Origin: Rariloculus sp965263005
Lineage (GTDB): Bacteria > Pseudomonadota > Gammaproteobacteria > Steroidobacterales > Rariloculaceae
Length of the DNA stretch: 64,000 bases
Assembly: GCF_965263005.1 (NCBI RefSeq)
Contig: NZ_OZ253579.1
Span: 1,860,001-1,924,000, forward strand
Direction: 5' to 3'
Positions 25,407 to 33,650 of this stretch are shown piece after piece. Numbering within the stretch: the stretch's first letter is position 1; each line of letters opens with the position of its first letter. The notes beneath the pieces are model-generated. The model was not told where the DNA came from. It did no database searches and saw nothing but the letters and a program-made list of their open reading frames with translations. Made by a program: the position numbers and the translations under genes.

Positions 25407-26206
25407 GATGCACCCACATGAAGCAAAGCCGGCCAGTCCTCGATAGGGACAGGCAGGTACCAAGCGGTGATTTCGATACGTGTCGGGCTGCCAAGACTCT
25501 CGGCGAGGGCCTTGGCCCGGGCGGTCACGTCCAGTTCATTGGGCTTCGTGTCGCGAAGAAGTATCCCTACGAGAAGGATCTCCTTCCCAAGCGACTGGAC
25601 ATAGCGATGAACCGCCGCCTGATAGAGCGCCCGGTGTTCGTCAGATTTGCATCGCGCACGAAGCCACTTCAGCAATGCGTGCTGGATGTCGAGGCGAGTC
25701 GCTTCGTCCTTGAGCTGCCATGCCATTCCCCCGCTTCCGTTCATCACGTTGGGAGGTGTATTTGCATCGGAGGACGTCTTCACCTCCCCAAAGAGCAAGA
25801 GGACGGCATCGCCCTCCTTGCAGAAGCCAACTAGATCCGCCCCCGGCAGACTGGCCCTTGGCGTGCGGCGGTCACGTACGAGATTCCAAGGCCAGCAGAT
25901 TTCACGCGTCTCGTCGTCGGCAAGGACACACTCCGCCAGGGCCTCTCCGACAGCCCACGACTTTTCCTCAGGAACTGCGCGTAGGAGATTCTCCACGAAC
26001 TCGGTGGCCATCCCCGTCGTGGCCATGCCGCGCAGCTCCGCCGCAAATTGGTCTTGCGCTTCGTCGTCTTCTACCCGCGCCTTCACGCGGCTAGCCATGT
26101 AGGACTTGAAGCGGCCCTCATCCACGACAGCGTGGCCGCGCCACTGCCCAGCGTCCTTCGACCCCGAGTAGCGTATCTCCGGTGCAAGCGCGGCGACCAC
26201 GGTCAT
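25403..26206 (-). CDS. hamA: Hachiman-like nuclease (HamA, DUF1837-like)
   Basis: This 267-aa protein is encoded directly upstream of the helicase. It carries a PD-(D/E)XK core: PGADLVGF (Asp124), then LLLFGEVKTSSD (Glu141, Lys143), plus a helical segment VGEALAECVL before it, the layout of DUF1837/HamA effector nucleases. In Hachiman this subunit is the DNase, held inactive by HamB. Both junctions are ATGA overlaps: its start overlaps a chimeric traD/unknown frame and its stop overlaps hamB. The pairing with a large helicase of the right size is the strongest support. Confidence 0.75.
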   Translation of the reverse strand: MTVVAALAPEIRYSGSKDAGQWRGHAVVDEGRFKSYMASRVKARVEDDEAQDQFAAELRGMATTGMATEFVENLLRAVPEEKSWAVGEALAECVLADDETREICWPWNLVRDRRTPRASLPGADLVGFCKEGDAVLLLFGEVKTSSDANTPPNVMNGSGGMAWQLKDEATRLDIQHALLKWLRARCKSDEHRALYQAAVHRYVQSLGKEILLVGILLRDTKPNELDVTARAKALAESLGSPTRIEITAWYLPVPIEDWPALLHVGAS

Positions 26207-26475
26207 GCGTCCCCCTCCAAGTCGGCGAACGTGTCCAGATCGACGGTCAGCACCTCGAGGGTGCGCTTGCCGACGGCGATGCCATGCTCGACCAGCACGC
26301 GGTTATCCCGCTCGCCCTGTTCCCAGAGCACGCCCGCGCCACTGGAGAATAATTGCCTCGCGGCCGACACCCAGAACGGGTCCACCCTGTCCTTCTGCTG
26401 CGGATTCAGCGCCGCGACCATTGTGTCGAAGTCCAGGGGCGACCGGGTCTCGAAGCACCGCGACCAGCGCGGCCA
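26203..26475 (-). pseudogene. traD fragment fused to the tail of a lost gene
   Basis: Read on the minus strand, the frame from about 26475 to 26286 is close to the middle of the traD gene at 30940-33090. It gives FETRSPLDFDTMVAALNPQQ and, later, VDPFWVSAARQLFSSGAGVL, against FEARSPRDFDTMAAALIPQQ and VDPFWVTAARQLFSNGAGVL in intact TraD. The match stops after LVEH. The last 26 residues (from GIAVGKRTLEVLTVDL) are unrelated, and the stop overlaps hamA as ATGA. The tail therefore seems to be the end of a former first gene of the Hachiman operon, cut off by recombination with a traD copy. Confidence 0.8.
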
Positions 26476-26635
26476 GCGGCTGATAGGCTGAAACCCGCAT
26501 AAAACCTAGGTGATTTGAGTATCGGCCGATCTTTTGTACCACCGCAAACCCCAAAATTCGCCCAGCTTTGAAAACTACCCAACTTGGGTTGTTTGCGCAA
26601 AATCGCCCAGTTCGTGTCATGCCTCGACTATTCCG

Positions 26636-27049
26636 TCAGAAACCCGAGCAATTCGACACCACCGATGCAACCAAACCTATAGTCGCAATCGCCAAGGCAA
26701 TTTTCGTATATAAATTACTTCGCTTTAGCTCCTGATTTGCAGCCTCCCGCTCTTGCAATACCTTGGCAGCCTCGAATGACATGCCCTCCCGCAAAGGCCA
26801 GAAAAAACACTCTTGTGCTCGCGCCTTGTCAACGATCTTTTCCCCTTTTTCTTTCGTCAAAAGCGTACCGTCGCCCCAGACCTCTTGGGCGCAAGCCAAA
26901 CGATCCCATCCATCCACAGCCAAGCTAGACCGCTCAACTGGCTTCAGTGGAAGATATTTTAGTTCATCCAGTTTGCGCATCACAGTGATACGCTTCGCAA
27001 AGAAATGGCAATTCCTACAGGATTTCTTTGACGGCGATGAATTCGGCAT
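26636..27049 (-). CDS. Small membrane protein with N-terminal Cys cluster
   Basis: The 137-aa protein has CRNCHFF (about 11-17) and further Cys residues in ACAQEVWGD and QECFFWPLR, which could bind zinc or a metal. A helical stretch and a C-terminal membrane segment (LYTKIALAIATIGLVASVVS) follow, so it is probably anchored by its tail with the Cys-rich part in the cytoplasm. I do not recognise the family. It lies between the traD remnant and the HNH nuclease gene on the same strand, and its GC content is lower than theirs. Confidence 0.55.
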   Translation of the reverse strand: MPNSSPSKKSCRNCHFFAKRITVMRKLDELKYLPLKPVERSSLAVDGWDRLACAQEVWGDGTLLTKEKGEKIVDKARAQECFFWPLREGMSFEAAKVLQEREAANQELKRSNLYTKIALAIATIGLVASVVSNCSGF

Positions 27050-27129
27050 GCCGGGAGTCTAGCATCGCCAACAATCAGCGGCTCCGGCCGATTATCAGGC
27101 AACCGCTTCCGCCTCAATCACCCGGCCGA

Positions 27130-27861
27130 TCATCGCGTTGCAATCGTGGCAATAGCAGGAACCGAACGCGGCCTGGTTGCTCCCTCATTGCGACCACGGC
27201 CGCGCCTAGCTTCCGCGCACGTGATCTGTCCGTTTCGATTGTCGTCCCATCGCTCGAGCGCGTCGATTGGATTCCCGCGACGCGGCGGCTGCGCGGTATT
27301 CCGGGTCTCCGCTGGAAGACCGCATTCCAGCACGACCATTTCCGTGGAAGCACAGCCGGCGAGCGTGTTTTCGATCGCAATCGCTTCTCGACGGTCGATG
27401 CTCAGGCCGTACTTTCGGCGCACCTCCAGCGTTCTATTCGCGAACCAGCACGCGTTGCGCTGAGGCTGCCACTCGGCGGCGTCCTTCGCGCCTTTCTCGT
27501 ACCGGTTCACTCGCGGACTTGCCAGCGTCAGGTTCAGCACATCGCGTGCAAACCGGGTTTTCGTCGCCGCGCTCGCCGAGCACAGGCCGCTATCGTGCGC
27601 TTCGGACAGGGACACGATGTGTTCGATGTCCGTCTCGCGCGCCGTGGCAAAACACTGGCCGGTGTACGGCCCGTAGATCTTTCCGATACCGGCGATGATT
27701 TGCGACTCCACTGATTGCGGATACGCATAGTCGTCCCGGTCATAGGGTGTGCAGCGGACTTCAGCCGCGATCCGGACGCCTCGATAGGTTTCCTGTCCCA
27801 GAGCCTTTGCCTGGATCCCGAGCGCCGCGATCAGCGCAATCCATGTTCCGCTACTTTTCAT
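27130..27861 (-). CDS. Secreted HNH nuclease with Excalibur-like calcium motif
   Basis: The 243-aa protein has a likely signal peptide (MKSSGTWIALIAALGIQAKA), then an HNH/DUF1524-type core. In that core are ETDIEHIVSLSEAHDSG (His81 as likely catalytic base), RDVLNLTLASPRVNR (Asn110) and a Cys-rich tail. Near the end DNRNGQITCAEARR (about 206-219) looks like an Excalibur/EF-hand calcium loop. This suggests an exported nuclease, active in the periplasm or outside. GGAGGGGG lies four bases before the ATG. It follows traI on the same strand after 182 bp, so it is the last gene of the transfer block or a cargo gene behind it. Confidence 0.7.
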   Translation of the reverse strand: MKSSGTWIALIAALGIQAKALGQETYRGVRIAAEVRCTPYDRDDYAYPQSVESQIIAGIGKIYGPYTGQCFATARETDIEHIVSLSEAHDSGLCSASAATKTRFARDVLNLTLASPRVNRYEKGAKDAAEWQPQRNACWFANRTLEVRRKYGLSIDRREAIAIENTLAGCASTEMVVLECGLPAETRNTAQPPRRGNPIDALERWDDNRNGQITCAEARRGRGRNEGATRPRSVPAIATIATR

Positions 27862-28043
27862 TCAACCCCCTCCCTGTATCCACCTTACACGCGTTCATCG
27901 AATGGCCATATCAGCCCGCTCCAAGCGCAAAAAGGTCGAATCCGATGATCGATACCGTTTTGCGTCATCCTGATGCGACCGACACGGGCCCGTCCCGAAT
28001 CGGCCTCACACTCCGCCCGCTGGAAATACACGCTCGCAGCCGC

Positions 28044-30938
28044 CTACATCTCCATCTCGATTCCGTGCGGCTCCCGGACATTCTCCGGAACGTGCATCCG
28101 CTCGACCGTTGTGCTGCCGGGCTCCTCCCGGCCTCGATCGGGTGCTATCTCCGACGCGGGCTCCACGGTTTTGCCCCCCTCCGGCTCGACCGCTTCAAGC
28201 GCCGATATCCGCTCGCCCGTTACGGCCTGGAGCCGTTCGCGGAGCGCGTCGCGGTTGTCGGTCACGAGCTCGGCCCGGTCCCGGGCGCGACTGATCTCGA
28301 CGTATAGGGTCTTCTGTGTTGTCAGGTGAGGATGGTTGGCCTCCATCGCGGCGATGACCGTATCCACTGTTCGGCCCTGGAACGCATGTACCGTGGATGC
28401 CCAGGCTCGGTCGATGTGGCGTAGCTGTGGGGCGCCATCCTTCAGGCCGAGCGTTCGCCCGTCTTCGAGCGCGAACGTCACCGTTCCGTTCTTCACCCGG
28501 GCGACCTCGGCCGTTTGGCTATTGATGAGCCCGAGTTCGTTGTCGTTTCGCGTCCAGCGGATGCGGTCTCCCTGGCGAAGCTCCATGCTTTCGGAACGGT
28601 ACACCTCCGCCCCTCCGGTTCGTGCGGCAAGCTTGTGCGGGACCCAGGGGACGATACCGCCGTCCCCATGTCTCAGATTCACGGTGCCGGCGTCGCGGTC
28701 GATCTCCTCGACTCGCAGTTCGTCGCCCTTCTCGACGCCGAGGCGCTTGTAGGGGCGGTGGAATGCGACCACATCGCCGGGGGCGTAGTTCTCCGCCATG
28801 GTTTTTTCGGCGTGGGTGTAGCCTCGGGAAACCAGCCGCTCGGTTTGAATCCCCGGGCCCTTGACCTGTCCGTCGCGAACGAGCCGCTCGCGGACGATCT
28901 CGTTGATCTCTACGCGCAGCGCGTGGCTCGGGGCCATGAGTCCGGCGTTTTTGCGTTCCTGCGGTGAGAGTTTCAGCCACCGCGCGGCGGCGGCGCCGGC
29001 GAGATTGTCCGGCTTGACTTCGGCGACGTTGGATCCGAGTTTTTCGAACGCTTTCTTGATATCCCCGCCCAGGCTCGCCTCGACCGCCGCTTTCAGTTCC
29101 GGTTCGCGCTGGCGCATGATCTGGTCCATCGTCGCGGTTTTCATGCCCGCTTGCTGTAACTGTACGAAGGGTTTGCCGGCGTCCACCGCATCGAGTTGCT
29201 TGCCGTCGCCGACGAGCACCACGCGGGGCAGCCGCAATTCCCGGGCGATTCGAAGGAGGTTTCTGGTCTGTACGGTAGAGGCGAGCGAGCCTTCGTCGAC
29301 CACCAGCACCGTCTTTTTGAACGCCGCGCGCATCTCACGCGCCCCCTTGCGGGTCAGGCGGCCTGCGGCGACGCCGGCGTTGCGGGCGAGGAACCTCTGC
29401 AGGGTTTCGCTTTCGATGCCCGATTCCGCGGCCAGGGTCTGCGCGGCCGATGCGGACGGGGCCAGTCCCCTGACCTCGAACCCGCGTTTTTTAAGGAGCG
29501 CCCGGGCGCGTTTTAGCATGGTGGTCTTGCCGGTGCCGGCATAGCCCTGCACGCCAATCACCCGGTCCTTCTCCGACAGGATCAGTTTCACGGCCGCTTT
29601 CTGTCCGTCGGTCAGCGGGCCGTTGCGCAGCGCCTTGTCCACTGCGCGCCCGCGTACGGGCATTGCGCCCCGGCCCTGGCCGCCGTGCATCAGCGCGATC
29701 GTTTCCCTTTCGTCCGCCACGGCTTTGTCGGTGGTCAGGGAGTCGCCCGGGACGGGGGAGTTCGCTGCGTGCAGGGTGCCGTTCCTTGCCAGACGGCTCA
29801 CCGCGTCCACCGCGTCCTGGATCGATACCGCGCCCGGTTGCCACGTGAGCGCCGCCGTCAGCACGCCGGTTCTCGAAAACACGGCTTCTCGTTCCGACAG
29901 GTGCGCCACCGCCCAGGCGACCGCCTGCTCGGCGGTGTTGGGCGCGCGCCCCGTGTACTCGTTTTCTGCGGCGGGTGGCGCGATGCCGGGCGCGTCTTCC
30001 CTGCCGGCGGATTTCTCCATCGCCTCTGCGGCGATCCCCGCGGCGTCGAATCCCAGCTCCGCCGCCTGTTCCCGCCAATGCTCGCGCAGCGAGCCGTGGT
30101 CCACGTCGCGCTTGTGGGCCCGGGTCATGAGTGCGGCGCGTTCGGCGAGCCGGGGATTGCTGTCCGGGCCGCCGAGTCCTCGTTGCGCCATCGCGGCCAC
30201 GATGGCCGCGCGGCGGGTCGAGAACGCCTCGATCACCTTTCTCGAAACGCCCGCGATCTCGAACCGTCCGTCGGCGTGGGTTTTTTCGATCCCGTAGCCG
30301 AGTTTTTCCAGCTCTCCCGCCAGTTCGCCGCGGTAGAGCGCCCCGAGCAGCATCTTCGAGCGGTAGAGCTTTTCGTTGGCCATGGTGCGCCATTTGCCGT
30401 CCTCGCCCTGGAGCATGTTGGCGATGACCGCGTGGGTGTGCAGTTGGGGGTCTAGGTTGCGGGAGGTGTCGTGGCGGAACGTCGCGGCCACCATCTTCTG
30501 GCCGCCCGCGCGGACCATCCGGCCCGTTTCGGGGTCCCTCAGCCGGGTCTCAACGACATTCTTTTCGACCCACCCGAGCGTGCGTTGCACGGCCTTGTCG
30601 TGGGCGCTGACGATTCGCCGGTCGCCGCCGATCAGGGCCGCGAGGGACACGGATTTCGGGGCAGACAATGTAATGTCCCGTCCGGGGCGGTGCAGGACCG
30701 TGCCGTCCTTTTCCCGGCGGCCGAGCCGATGGCCGGTTCCGTCCGGCACGTGGCCTTCCAGGATTTTCTTGAACAGCTCGGGCTCCACCGGGCCGGTGAG
30801 ATTCAACGCGTCGGCCCCCTTGCCCGTCCAGGCACTGGCTTCCTTGTGCGCCGGATCGTCCTGGGCGTAGTACCCGTCCCGCTCGTAGTAGGAAACGCCC
30901 TGGGAGGCCGAGGCGATGGCGCCGATGGAGGCGACCAT
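28044..30938 (-). CDS. traI: MobF-family relaxase/helicase (TraI/TrwC)
   Basis: The 964-aa protein nicks the transfer origin, stays bound to the 5' end and unwinds the strand for transfer. The N-terminal relaxase has the paired tyrosines (SYYERDGYY, Tyr17/18 and Tyr23/24) and the metal-binding histidines (His156 in TFRHDTSRN; His167 and His169 in LHTHAV). The C-terminal RecD-like helicase has Walker A QGYAGTGKTT (about 462-471) and Walker B VLVVDEGSLAST. Its length is that of R388 TrwC, shorter than F TraI. The start at 30938 follows the traD stop by one base; the frame upstream belongs to traD. Confidence 0.95.
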   Translation of the reverse strand: MVASIGAIASASQGVSYYERDGYYAQDDPAHKEASAWTGKGADALNLTGPVEPELFKKILEGHVPDGTGHRLGRREKDGTVLHRPGRDITLSAPKSVSLAALIGGDRRIVSAHDKAVQRTLGWVEKNVVETRLRDPETGRMVRAGGQKMVAATFRHDTSRNLDPQLHTHAVIANMLQGEDGKWRTMANEKLYRSKMLLGALYRGELAGELEKLGYGIEKTHADGRFEIAGVSRKVIEAFSTRRAAIVAAMAQRGLGGPDSNPRLAERAALMTRAHKRDVDHGSLREHWREQAAELGFDAAGIAAEAMEKSAGREDAPGIAPPAAENEYTGRAPNTAEQAVAWAVAHLSEREAVFSRTGVLTAALTWQPGAVSIQDAVDAVSRLARNGTLHAANSPVPGDSLTTDKAVADERETIALMHGGQGRGAMPVRGRAVDKALRNGPLTDGQKAAVKLILSEKDRVIGVQGYAGTGKTTMLKRARALLKKRGFEVRGLAPSASAAQTLAAESGIESETLQRFLARNAGVAAGRLTRKGAREMRAAFKKTVLVVDEGSLASTVQTRNLLRIARELRLPRVVLVGDGKQLDAVDAGKPFVQLQQAGMKTATMDQIMRQREPELKAAVEASLGGDIKKAFEKLGSNVAEVKPDNLAGAAAARWLKLSPQERKNAGLMAPSHALRVEINEIVRERLVRDGQVKGPGIQTERLVSRGYTHAEKTMAENYAPGDVVAFHRPYKRLGVEKGDELRVEEIDRDAGTVNLRHGDGGIVPWVPHKLAARTGGAEVYRSESMELRQGDRIRWTRNDNELGLINSQTAEVARVKNGTVTFALEDGRTLGLKDGAPQLRHIDRAWASTVHAFQGRTVDTVIAAMEANHPHLTTQKTLYVEISRARDRAELVTDNRDALRERLQAVTGERISALEAVEPEGGKTVEPASEIAPDRGREEPGSTTVERMHVPENVREPHGIEMEM

Positions 30939-30939
30939 G

Positions 30940-33090
30940 TCAGATATTCGTCCAGCCCGGTTCCGGGCGGCCCTTCGATTGCGCGGTCTCCGTCGCTTCG
31001 CTTCCGGGCCCGGCTTGCTCGTTGTCCGCAACGGCAGCCCCGGCGTCTCTCTGCGTGGCGGGCGGCGGATCGGTCTCTTTCGGTCCCGGATCGTCGTGCT
31101 TGCCATCAGGGGGCACGACAGGCTCTGCATCGCCGGCACCGTTGCCGGTCTGATCACCGTCGAACGTGAATTCGCCCTGCACACTCGCCGCCACGGCTGA
31201 CTCCGTTGTCCCGTTTGTCGTGACTTTCACCGGCGCCGGCTCCTCGTGCTCGTCCGATTTCGGGTCCGGAGACACCAGCACCAATACGTCTTGCGTGTCC
31301 CCGTTCGGCTCCGGTGACTCCGGCGCCGATGCGTCCGGGACGGGGCCCTGCGCCTGTGTTCGCGGCACGAACCGGGGTGCGGTCTTCGGCCGCTTCACGT
31401 AGTCGAGTTCGATTCGGGCGACCGGGAAGGGGCCGGGGAGTTTGAGGTAGCCTGTGAGGTTCGGCAGCCGCGTGATCTCCGACGGCAGCGCGAGCGACTG
31501 CAACTCCCGCCGCGGCGTGAGCGTGACGCCGTCGCGGTACGGATCCGCGCCATAGCTCACGCCCTCGGCCACTTCCTCGATCTCGCTTCGCCCGAGGCTG
31601 TCGGCCGACCACTGCGCGGTGTCGCGGTCGGGTGCGGCGAACACGACGCGCGTGCCGCAGAGCCCGGAGATCGTCTCCGCGCCGTTTCGACCGTAGAGGT
31701 CCCTGAGCGCCGAGGCGACCTGCACGCCGAGCACGAAGCAGCCCCCGAACTGGCGGCTCTCGGCGAGCCCCGGCTGCAGGCTCGGGACCTGGTGCAGCGT
31801 CGGCAGTTCGTCGAGGATCACCCAGATCCGGCGGTCGTCGTCCCGGTCGAGAGAGAGCAGCGCATTCACCGCAATCTCGAGCCATGTCGAGATCAGTCCC
31901 CGGAGGCTCGCGTGCTGATCGCCGCGGGAGGTGAGGAACAGGCAACTGTCTTCGACGTCTTTCGATATCCATTCCCGGATCGAGAACGGTTTCCCGGCAT
32001 CCGGCAGGATTTCCATCGCCCCGAGGTGCGCGGTGAGCATGGCGCGCACGCTCAGTGCGGTCTTGGGGTTTTCCGGGTCGACGATGGATTGCGCGACCGT
32101 CCCTTCCATGGCTTCGGCGAGCGCTTGGAGGTTCGTCTTGAGCAGGTGCTCGACCAGCACGCGGTTGTTCCGCTCGCCCTTTTCCCACAGCACGCCTGCG
32201 CCGTTGGAAAACAACTGCCTCGCGGCCGTCACCCAGAACGGGTCCACGGCGTCCTTCTGCTGCGGAATGAGCGCCGCGGCCATGGTGTCGAAGTCCCGGG
32301 GCGACCGGGCTTCGAAGAACGGCGACCAGCGGGGGGCCCGGGCGTCCAGCGGATTGAGCAGAACATCCCGGTCGGGATCGAAAAACGCTTGCGTATAACT
32401 CCCCATCTTGTCGTAGATCACGCACCGGTCGCCTCTCTGGCGGATCTGTTGCACGAGATCCGAGATCAGGACGGTCTTGCCGGATCCCGTGGTGCCGGAC
32501 ACGATCGTGTGCTGGGTCTCGGTCCGCTCGGGGTAGGGAACGCCCGCGATGCGGTACGGTGCCGGCGCCCCGGCCAGTCGATGCAATGCTCGGACCTTCA
32601 GCGGGTGCACGCGCCGGCTCAGCTCCCGCGCGCTCACCAGTTCCGCCCCGCGCAGGCGTTTTTTCTGTTTCAGCCGGTAGCCCTGGTACCGAAACCAGCC
32701 GAGCATGAGGGCGACCAGGCCTGCGCCGATTTTCCCGCCGAGCCACGCGCCGGAAATGACGGTTTCGAGGATCCCGTCGCGCGCGGCGTGCCACGGACCG
32801 AAGGCGGCGATATCGGCGATCGTCGCCACCACCGTGTCCCCGTTCTCCAGCCGCACTTCCTGCCCGGCGTCAGCGTCGTAGCCGATGGAGAGCTTGGTTT
32901 CCGCGAGCGTCAGCATGCCGGCGGCGTAACCATCGTAGGTGGGTGTCGTGCGCCAGAGCATGAACACCGGCACGGTCACGACCAGGACCGCGATCGTCAT
33001 CACTCCGACGGTCACCAGTTGGCTCCACATCCGAAGCCCGTGAAAAACCGTTTGCCCGCCGCGGACGGTGTCGCTGCCCCAAGCTTTCAT
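30940..33090 (-). CDS. traD: Type IV coupling protein TraD
   Basis: The 716-aa inner-membrane ATPase links the relaxosome to the secretion channel. Two N-terminal membrane segments (LVTVGVMTIAVLVVTVPVF and a second near KIGAGLVALMLGWF) precede a RecA-like domain with Walker A SGTTGSGKTVLI (about 195-206) and Walker B WVILDELPTLHQ (about 424-435). The C-terminal tail (about 570-716) is Pro/Glu-rich and disordered, as in F TraD, where it contacts the relaxosome. GGAGAAG precedes the ATG at 33090; upstream codons in this frame look non-coding. It is followed immediately by traI. A degraded copy of its central part lies at 26.3 kb. Confidence 0.95.
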   Translation of the reverse strand: MKAWGSDTVRGGQTVFHGLRMWSQLVTVGVMTIAVLVVTVPVFMLWRTTPTYDGYAAGMLTLAETKLSIGYDADAGQEVRLENGDTVVATIADIAAFGPWHAARDGILETVISGAWLGGKIGAGLVALMLGWFRYQGYRLKQKKRLRGAELVSARELSRRVHPLKVRALHRLAGAPAPYRIAGVPYPERTETQHTIVSGTTGSGKTVLISDLVQQIRQRGDRCVIYDKMGSYTQAFFDPDRDVLLNPLDARAPRWSPFFEARSPRDFDTMAAALIPQQKDAVDPFWVTAARQLFSNGAGVLWEKGERNNRVLVEHLLKTNLQALAEAMEGTVAQSIVDPENPKTALSVRAMLTAHLGAMEILPDAGKPFSIREWISKDVEDSCLFLTSRGDQHASLRGLISTWLEIAVNALLSLDRDDDRRIWVILDELPTLHQVPSLQPGLAESRQFGGCFVLGVQVASALRDLYGRNGAETISGLCGTRVVFAAPDRDTAQWSADSLGRSEIEEVAEGVSYGADPYRDGVTLTPRRELQSLALPSEITRLPNLTGYLKLPGPFPVARIELDYVKRPKTAPRFVPRTQAQGPVPDASAPESPEPNGDTQDVLVLVSPDPKSDEHEEPAPVKVTTNGTTESAVAASVQGEFTFDGDQTGNGAGDAEPVVPPDGKHDDPGPKETDPPPATQRDAGAAVADNEQAGPGSEATETAQSKGRPEPGWTNI

Positions 33091-33260
33091 GATCTTCTCC
33101 CGGACCTCTCCATCGATGCCGTTCGGAACGGACCGGACCTCTGCCGCGCCGGCAGGCGCCGGAGGCGGGCGGTGTCCGGGGCGAGGCCTGTCGGGTTGCG
33201 GAAGTCCGGCCAGGCCGGAATCGAATCGCCCGAATGCCCGCCAAGCTGGAGATCCATCCC

Positions 33261-33650
33261 ATGAAACCGACCCAACCGAACTCGACACCGGCACGCGGCG
33301 TTGCGTGGATACTCGGCGCACCCGCCCTGGCGATCGTGGCCACGTTCGTGCTGGCGCTCGCGGGCGCCGCCCCGGACGAGTCCGGCGCCGACTGGATCGG
33401 TGCGGCCTGGCTCGCCGCCGTGCTCTGGACGATTGCGGCGAGTTTCGTGCAGGCCTTGTGGCAGGGCTTGCGGCACGGCGACTGGTCCGCGTTCACGTGT
33501 TGCGACTTGCCCGGCAACGACGAGGACCTGGATTGGGCGACCAAAACCGGGAAATACGCCCACATGAGGATCCGGGCCACCCACGAGGACCTCATGCGCG
33601 AGGGCGAGCGATTTCTCGAGGATCACGATCACGGCGATTCCTGCCCCTGA
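33261..33650 (+). CDS. Small inner-membrane protein at the traS position, opposite strand
   Basis: The 129-aa protein has two clear membrane segments (VAWILGAPALAIVATFVLAL and WIGAAWLAAVLWTIAASFVQ), a Cys pair (FTCCDLPGND) and a long acidic cytoplasmic tail. GGAG lies 9 bases before the ATG. It is the only plus-strand gene inside the transfer region. It lies between traG, with which it converges with a 22-bp overlap, and traD, from which it diverges. In F, the entry-exclusion genes traS and traT sit between traG and traD; traS encodes a similarly sized inner-membrane protein. No sequence similarity to TraS is claimed; an exclusion role is only a positional guess. Confidence 0.7.
   Translation: MKPTQPNSTPARGVAWILGAPALAIVATFVLALAGAAPDESGADWIGAAWLAAVLWTIAASFVQALWQGLRHGDWSAFTCCDLPGNDEDLDWATKTGKYAHMRIRATHEDLMREGERFLEDHDHGDSCP

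Noticed and set aside
28044..33090. A separate plasmid replication initiator near traI/traD
   Set aside because: No Rep-like protein or iteron set was found in this stretch; the element may be integrative or the rep gene may lie outside the window.
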